Position numbers and translations under genes: made by a program. This document shows, piece after piece, positions 60,465-64,000 of a DNA stretch of 64,000 bases (position 1 is the stretch's first letter; every line of letters begins with the position of its first letter). The notes under the pieces are model-generated. The model did no database searches, had not been told where the DNA came from, and was given only the letters and a program-made list of their open reading frames with translations. The DNA comes from Bradyrhizobium sp. 21. GTDB lineage: Bacteria; Pseudomonadota; Alphaproteobacteria; Rhizobiales; Xanthobacteraceae. Location of the stretch: assembly GCF_023073335.1 (NCBI RefSeq), contig NZ_JADPJG010000002.1, positions 1,021,664-1,085,663 of the forward strand, in the 5' to 3' direction.

Positions 60465-60869
60465 TCAGTGAGGTACGAAAGCCGCTGCCAAGACTGCAAG
60501 CATGCCAAAGCTGGCGATATTCCAGAACAGCGAGCGGACGAGCGGTATGCCGGATAGGTAAAGCGCGGTGTAGGCGATGCGTCCGCCAAGATAGGCGATC
60601 GATCCCCAATAAGTCAGCTCATTGTGAACGCCTGCGGCGTGAGAGATGAGGATCGCGGCGGCAAAGAACGGAAACGTCTCCATGTAGTTGCGGAAATTTC
60701 GGTTGAGGCGGCCCGGGATGGGCTTGAGCGGCGGCATCTCGGTGTCGCGCGGGCTCGCAGCCCATCTGAGGCCGTACTGCAGGTTCGCGGCCTGCGCGGC
60801 GGTGACAAGCTGTACGAAGCCCCAGACGATTGCGGCGGCCAGCATCGATAGTTCGAAGCTCATCGCCAT
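60465..60869 (-). CDS. MAPEG family membrane protein
   Basis: A 134-residue, four-helix membrane protein: the first helix starts at residue 5 (ELSMLAAAIVWGFVQLV), and the MAPEG block GRLNRNFRNYMETFPFFAAAILI (about 53-75) and GGRIAYTALYLSGIPLVRSLFW follow. Second MAPEG gene in the window after 30673; sequence similarity between them is low. Convergent with the ArsR gene and followed upstream by the GFA gene on the same strand (24-base gap). Confidence 0.87.
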   Translation of the reverse strand: MAMSFELSMLAAAIVWGFVQLVTAAQAANLQYGLRWAASPRDTEMPPLKPIPGRLNRNFRNYMETFPFFAAAILISHAAGVHNELTYWGSIAYLGGRIAYTALYLSGIPLVRSLFWNIASFGMLAVLAAAFVPH

Positions 60870-60893
60870 TGGCTGTCCCCAATCTGGAAGAAA

Positions 60894-61307
60894 TCAGCGC
60901 GATCCCGGGTGCCATTCCGGGAGTTTGGGAAGCTCGGGATCGAGGTGATCCCAGGCGTATCCGCGCGAGCAGAACAGCGCGACCGATGGCTTGAACGTGC
61001 TGGCATCGTCAAGCGTGCCGACATAGATGCCGATGAACTCCGGCTTCTCGTCCGGCTTGTTGTAGATCGGCGAGCCGCAGTTCGGACAGAATCCCTTGCG
61101 CTTGACTGCGCCGCTGTCGGCAGTGCGCTCGATTTCGCGCACCTCGCCGGTCACCGAGACTGCGCTGCGCGCGAACACGAAGATTGAGCTGTGGCCGCTG
61201 CCGGTGTCGCGCTGACAGTCGCTGCACTGGCATTGGAAGCCGCGGATCGGCGCGGACCGGATGGTGTAACAAACTGCGCCGCAGGCGCAGCGACCTGAAT
61301 GTGTCAT
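60894..61307 (-). CDS. GFA family protein (glutathione-dependent formaldehyde-activating fold)
   Basis: A 137-residue zinc-binding protein with the full cysteine set: CACGAVCY, FQCQCSDCQRDTGSG and FCPNCGSPIYN. Members share the fold of formaldehyde-activating enzyme, but the activity of most bacterial copies is unknown. The start at 61307 (MTHSGRCACG) is preferred over the longer frame to 61340. It precedes the MAPEG gene in the same direction; glutathione chemistry would link the two. Confidence 0.92.
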   Translation of the reverse strand: MTHSGRCACGAVCYTIRSAPIRGFQCQCSDCQRDTGSGHSSIFVFARSAVSVTGEVREIERTADSGAVKRKGFCPNCGSPIYNKPDEKPEFIGIYVGTLDDASTFKPSVALFCSRGYAWDHLDPELPKLPEWHPGSR

Positions 61308-61417
61308 TCGTCTCCCTCCCGACGGGGCCGACCGTTCCAATCATATCAGGCTGGTTTGATTTCTCCACATCGAACAGCCGACGCGATTTCACACAAGTCC
61401 GATCTTCGCCAGCACGC

Positions 61418-61915
61418 TCACCCGCGCGACAACTTCTCGAATTTCTTCACCAGCCGCTCCCGCTTCAGCCGCGACAGCCGCTGGATCCAGAACATCCCGT
61501 CGAGCTGGTCGATCTCGTGCTGGTGGCACACGGCGCGCAAGTCGCCCGACTCCTCGCTTTGCATGTTGCCATCGAGATCCCGATAGCTGATCCGCACGCG
61601 CGCGTGGCGCGGCACGTCGTCATTAACGCCGGGCATCGAGACGCTGCCTTCACGATGCAGGATCATCTCGGGTGAGGCCCATGCGATCTCCGGATTGACG
61701 TAGGTCCGCGGGCCGTCCTTGGCGTCGAGCTCGAGCACGACGACGCGCAAGGGCACGCCGACATGCGGCGCCGTGATGCCGATGCCGGGCGCGGCGCGCA
61801 TGGTCTCCAACAGATCCGCTGCTAGCTCGCGCAAGGCGTCGTCGAATGCGGTGACGGGGCGGGCGGGGAGCGCGAGCCGGCGGTCGGGATAGCGGAGGAT
61901 GGGGCGAATGGTCAT
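61418..61915 (-). CDS. Peptide deformylase-like protein missing metal ligands
   Basis: A 165-residue member of the deformylase family. The three signature blocks are altered: GxGxAAPQ reads GIGITAPH, EGCLS reads EGSVS (Cys to Ser91), and HExDH reads HEIDQ (His133 and Glu134 kept, second His to Gln137). Two of three metal ligands are thus gone, so it is unlikely to be an ordinary deformylase. It may bind formyl-Met chains or serve another purpose. A functional def gene is not in the window. Confidence 0.85.
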   Translation of the reverse strand: MTIRPILRYPDRRLALPARPVTAFDDALRELAADLLETMRAAPGIGITAPHVGVPLRVVVLELDAKDGPRTYVNPEIAWASPEMILHREGSVSMPGVNDDVPRHARVRISYRDLDGNMQSEESGDLRAVCHQHEIDQLDGMFWIQRLSRLKRERLVKKFEKLSRG

Positions 61916-61965
61916 TTAGGGCTCCTACCACTCACGGATCGTTGAAGCATCCCGTTCTTGACGCC

Positions 61966-61983
61966 CTACCAACTGGAAGGTAG
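61966..61983. promoter_or_regulatory. TetR operator upstream of the TetR gene
   Basis: CTACCAACTGGAAGGTAG, arms CTACC and GGTAG around 8 bases, lies 10 bases before the TetR start. A matching copy (CTACCAACTAGTAGGTAA) precedes the next gene at 62644. Confidence 0.7.
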
Positions 61984-61993
61984 CTAACCTTTC

Positions 61994-62578
61994 ATGACCA
62001 ACGTTTCCTCGACTGCCGACGACATCCTGGCCTGCGCGCGCAGTTTGATCATGGCGGGCGGCTATAACGGCTTCAGCTATGCCGACGTGGCCGAAATCGT
62101 CGGCATCCGCAAGCCGAGCATCCACCATCATTTCGCCAGCAAGGTCGATCTGGTCCGCACCCTCGTGTCGCGCTACCGCGCCGAAGCGGAGGCGGGACTG
62201 TCCGCGCTCGAGCGCAATGTCCCGGATACGCGCGAGCAGCTCACAAAATATGTCGCGTACTGGGAGGCGTGCATCAATGATGCGACGGCGCCCTTCTGCG
62301 TCTGCGCGCTGCTGGCCAGTGAGCTGCCGATCTTGCCGGAGGAAGTGGCGCTGGAGGTCCGTGCGCATTTCCGCGCGCTTGCGTCGTGGCTGACATCGGT
62401 GATGGAACGCGGCAAGCGGAAAGGGCGGCTACACCTGTCCAGCACGGCCCGGATCGAGGCAGAAGGATTCATGGCGACCATTCACGGCGCGATGCTGTCG
62501 GCGCGTGCCTATGGCGATCCAAAGATGTTCGGTGTGATCACCGGGCCGCTGCTGGATCGGTTGTCCTCCAAGCACTGA
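61994..62578 (+). CDS. TetR family transcriptional regulator
   Basis: A 194-residue regulator; HTH at about 10-55 (GFSYADVAEIVGIRKPSIHHHFASKVDLV), C-terminal effector domain with two cysteines (PFCVCALLA, about 95-98). It is flanked by two copies of the same operator (61966-61983 and 62644-62661), so it should repress its own gene and the DUF308-type membrane protein behind it. The two cysteines could make it redox- or electrophile-sensitive, in the manner of NemR. Confidence 0.92.
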   Translation: MTNVSSTADDILACARSLIMAGGYNGFSYADVAEIVGIRKPSIHHHFASKVDLVRTLVSRYRAEAEAGLSALERNVPDTREQLTKYVAYWEACINDATAPFCVCALLASELPILPEEVALEVRAHFRALASWLTSVMERGKRKGRLHLSSTARIEAEGFMATIHGAMLSARAYGDPKMFGVITGPLLDRLSSKH

Positions 62579-62643
62579 AGATCTCGACGAGACGATCGCG
62601 GCATCCCCGCAGGCGCTGGGGATGCAGGCATCGCACACGCGAT

Positions 62644-62661
62644 CTACCAACTAGTAGGTAA
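62644..62661. promoter_or_regulatory. TetR operator upstream of the DUF308-like gene
   Basis: CTACCAACTAGTAGGTAA agrees with the site at 61966 at 15 of 18 positions and keeps both arms (CTACC, GGTA). It lies 13 bases before the membrane-protein start and partly overlaps its ribosome-binding site region, so binding would block expression. Confidence 0.7.
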
Positions 62662-62674
62662 AGGAACGAATGGA

Positions 62675-63265
62675 ATGGCGCATTATCAACTGGATCTTGT
62701 TCGTGCCGATCGCGAGCGATGGCTGAAGCAATACTACTTTGTCCGGGCGGCGTTCTCGCTCGCCTGGGTGGGAGCTGCCTTTGCCGTCGCGCCGTCATCT
62801 CCGGTGATCGCCGGTGCCTTGCTCGTGCTCTATCCGGCATGGGATGCCGCGGCCAATGTCGCGGACGCGTTGCGCAGCGGCGGGCTCGCTCAAAACCGGA
62901 CGCAGGCGCTCAACGTTGTGGTCAGTCTGGCGACCACCGTCGCGGTGCTTGTTGCCTTGCAGATGAGCATGAACCGGGTGCTCGGAATCTTCGGGGCCTG
63001 GGCAATTCTATCGGGGGTGCTCCAGCTCGGCACGGCGATCCGGCGCTGGAGGAGCTTTGGCGCGCAATGGGCGATGGTGCTCAGCGGGGCCCAGTCGGCG
63101 CTCGCAGGCGCGTTCTTCGTCTTTCAGGCCACGATGCCCGCAGTTCCGTCGATTGCGAATGTCGCAGGCTATGCTGCGGTCGGCGCGATCTACTTCCTGG
63201 TCTCGGCGGTATGGCTGACCGTCAGCGCGTGGCGGCAGCGCGCCAAGCAGGCTGAGTTGGGCTGA
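62675..63265 (+). CDS. DUF308/HdeD-like membrane protein
   Basis: A 196-residue protein with about six membrane helices (near 22-42, 44-60, 80-97, 103-120, 132-150, 158-180), with the even spacing of HdeD/DUF308 proteins. In E. coli HdeD is an acid-resistance membrane protein, but close function here is unproven. GTAAAGGAACGA supports the start. Control by the neighbouring TetR protein is indicated by the shared operator. Confidence 0.8.
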   Translation: MAHYQLDLVRADRERWLKQYYFVRAAFSLAWVGAAFAVAPSSPVIAGALLVLYPAWDAAANVADALRSGGLAQNRTQALNVVVSLATTVAVLVALQMSMNRVLGIFGAWAILSGVLQLGTAIRRWRSFGAQWAMVLSGAQSALAGAFFVFQATMPAVPSIANVAGYAAVGAIYFLVSAVWLTVSAWRQRAKQAELG

Positions 63266-63381
63266 TGCGATGGCGTTGGCGGGATTCCGCTGACGCCGGC
63301 TACCGTGCATGGGGTTGTTTTCGCGTTTGTTGTTGGCAACAATGCCGCCAACAACAAAAGTCGAGAGCGGAGGAAAACTTC

Positions 63382-64000
63382 ATGCGCACAATCGCAATCG
63401 CACTGGCGGCGACCATTGCAGTGGCAACGCCGGCAGCGGCCGACTATCTGGTCAAGGAGGTCGGCAGCTTCCATGTCGGTGGACACACGGAGACGCTGAG
63501 CGGACTTCCTTCCAAGGAGATCGTGTTCTCTCCCGGTGCTCCGCCGATCAAGGTCGATCCGAACGGCGAGTTCGAGGTCGAGCAGATGTACGTCCAGTTC
63601 GTCAAGCTTGCGCAGCCGAAGTCGAAATTGCCGCTGCTGCTCTGGCACGGCGGCGGTCTGTCGGGCGTCACCTGGGAGACTAAGCCCGACGGCAAGCCCG
63701 GCTGGCAGCAATTCTTCCTCAATGCGGGTTACGACGTCTACGTCTCGGATGCGGTCGAACGCGGCCGCGCCTCCTGGGCGCGCTATCCCGAGATATTCAA
63801 GAGCGAGCCGTTCTTCCGGCCCAAGAAGGAGGCGTGGGAGCTGTTCCGGATCGGGCCGAGCTACGAGGTCGGCGGCAAGCGCGAGGCGTTCGAGGGCGAG
63901 CAGTTTCCAATCGAGGCGTTCGACCAGTTCGCCAAGCAGGGTATTCCGCGCTGGGCCACGAATGACGCCGCCACGCAAAAGGCCTATGACGCGCTGGTGC
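63382..64000 (+). CDS. Secreted alpha/beta-hydrolase (esterase-like), 5' part
   Basis: The first 206 residues of a gene that runs off the right edge. A signal peptide (MRTIAIALAATIAVATPAAA) is followed by an alpha/beta-hydrolase N-terminal core: PLLLWHGGGLSGVTWET supplies the HGGG oxyanion motif, and FFLNAGYDVYVSDAVERGRASWARYPE matches the strand and loop after it. The nucleophile and the rest lie beyond the window. GGAGGAAAA precedes the start. Confidence 0.85.
   Translation, partial: MRTIAIALAATIAVATPAAADYLVKEVGSFHVGGHTETLSGLPSKEIVFSPGAPPIKVDPNGEFEVEQMYVQFVKLAQPKSKLPLLLWHGGGLSGVTWETKPDGKPGWQQFFLNAGYDVYVSDAVERGRASWARYPEIFKSEPFFRPKKEAWELFRIGPSYEVGGKREAFEGEQFPIEAFDQFAKQGIPRWATNDAATQKAYDALV

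Overview
The window is high-GC chromosomal DNA from an alphaproteobacterium, most likely Bradyrhizobium or a close relative. This rests on codon use, on dense palindromic intergenic repeats of the type common in Bradyrhizobiaceae, and on the gene families present. No rRNA, tRNA, CRISPR array or replication origin is visible.

Region 1 (1-11,903) is acyl-CoA and valine catabolism. It holds the start of an enoyl-CoA hydratase gene, a PaaI-type thioesterase, a TetR regulator, and a LysR regulator divergent from mmsA. A tight valine-degradation run follows: mmsA, an isobutyryl-CoA-type acyl-CoA dehydrogenase, 3-hydroxyisobutyryl-CoA hydrolase and mmsB. Next come an acyl-CoA synthetase, a MaoC hydratase, a short-chain dehydrogenase and a flavoprotein that seems to start at a CTG overlapping the preceding stop codon.

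Region 2 (11,912-35,896) is mostly housekeeping. It has an MFS/LysR pair, a fold-III PLP enzyme with an ABC-F ATPase and a YaiI protein, a MaoC-like protein, an orphan CoxL-like molybdenum hydroxylase, Ppx/GppA with RlmE, a DHA2 exporter, guaB, a CurA-type oxidoreductase, a metallophosphoesterase, an RsmB-type rRNA methyltransferase, a cold-shock gene with clear promoter and terminator, and guaA.

Region 3 (35,900-64,000) is accessory and regulator-dense: four LysR genes (one interrupted by an amber codon), Rrf2, two AraC, ArsR and TetR. They control small redox and detoxification cassettes (GSTs, SDRs, three NADP-binding F420-reductase-like proteins, DsbA-like, degenerate MBL, NTF2-like, GFA, MAPEG, esterases). 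Two further genes stand out: an HNH_2 nuclease and a 758-residue metzincin-like protein. The region starts at the 3' end of guaA, a known integration target. It carries a near-perfect copy of the guaA terminus and two pieces of a tyrosine integrase in swapped order, so I read it as the eroded remains of one or more guaA-associated genomic islands.

Several proteins have lost catalytic residues (an SDR, an MBL protein, a peptide deformylase-like protein). Several regulators have readable inverted-repeat operators, best for TetR (two matching sites) and ArsR.
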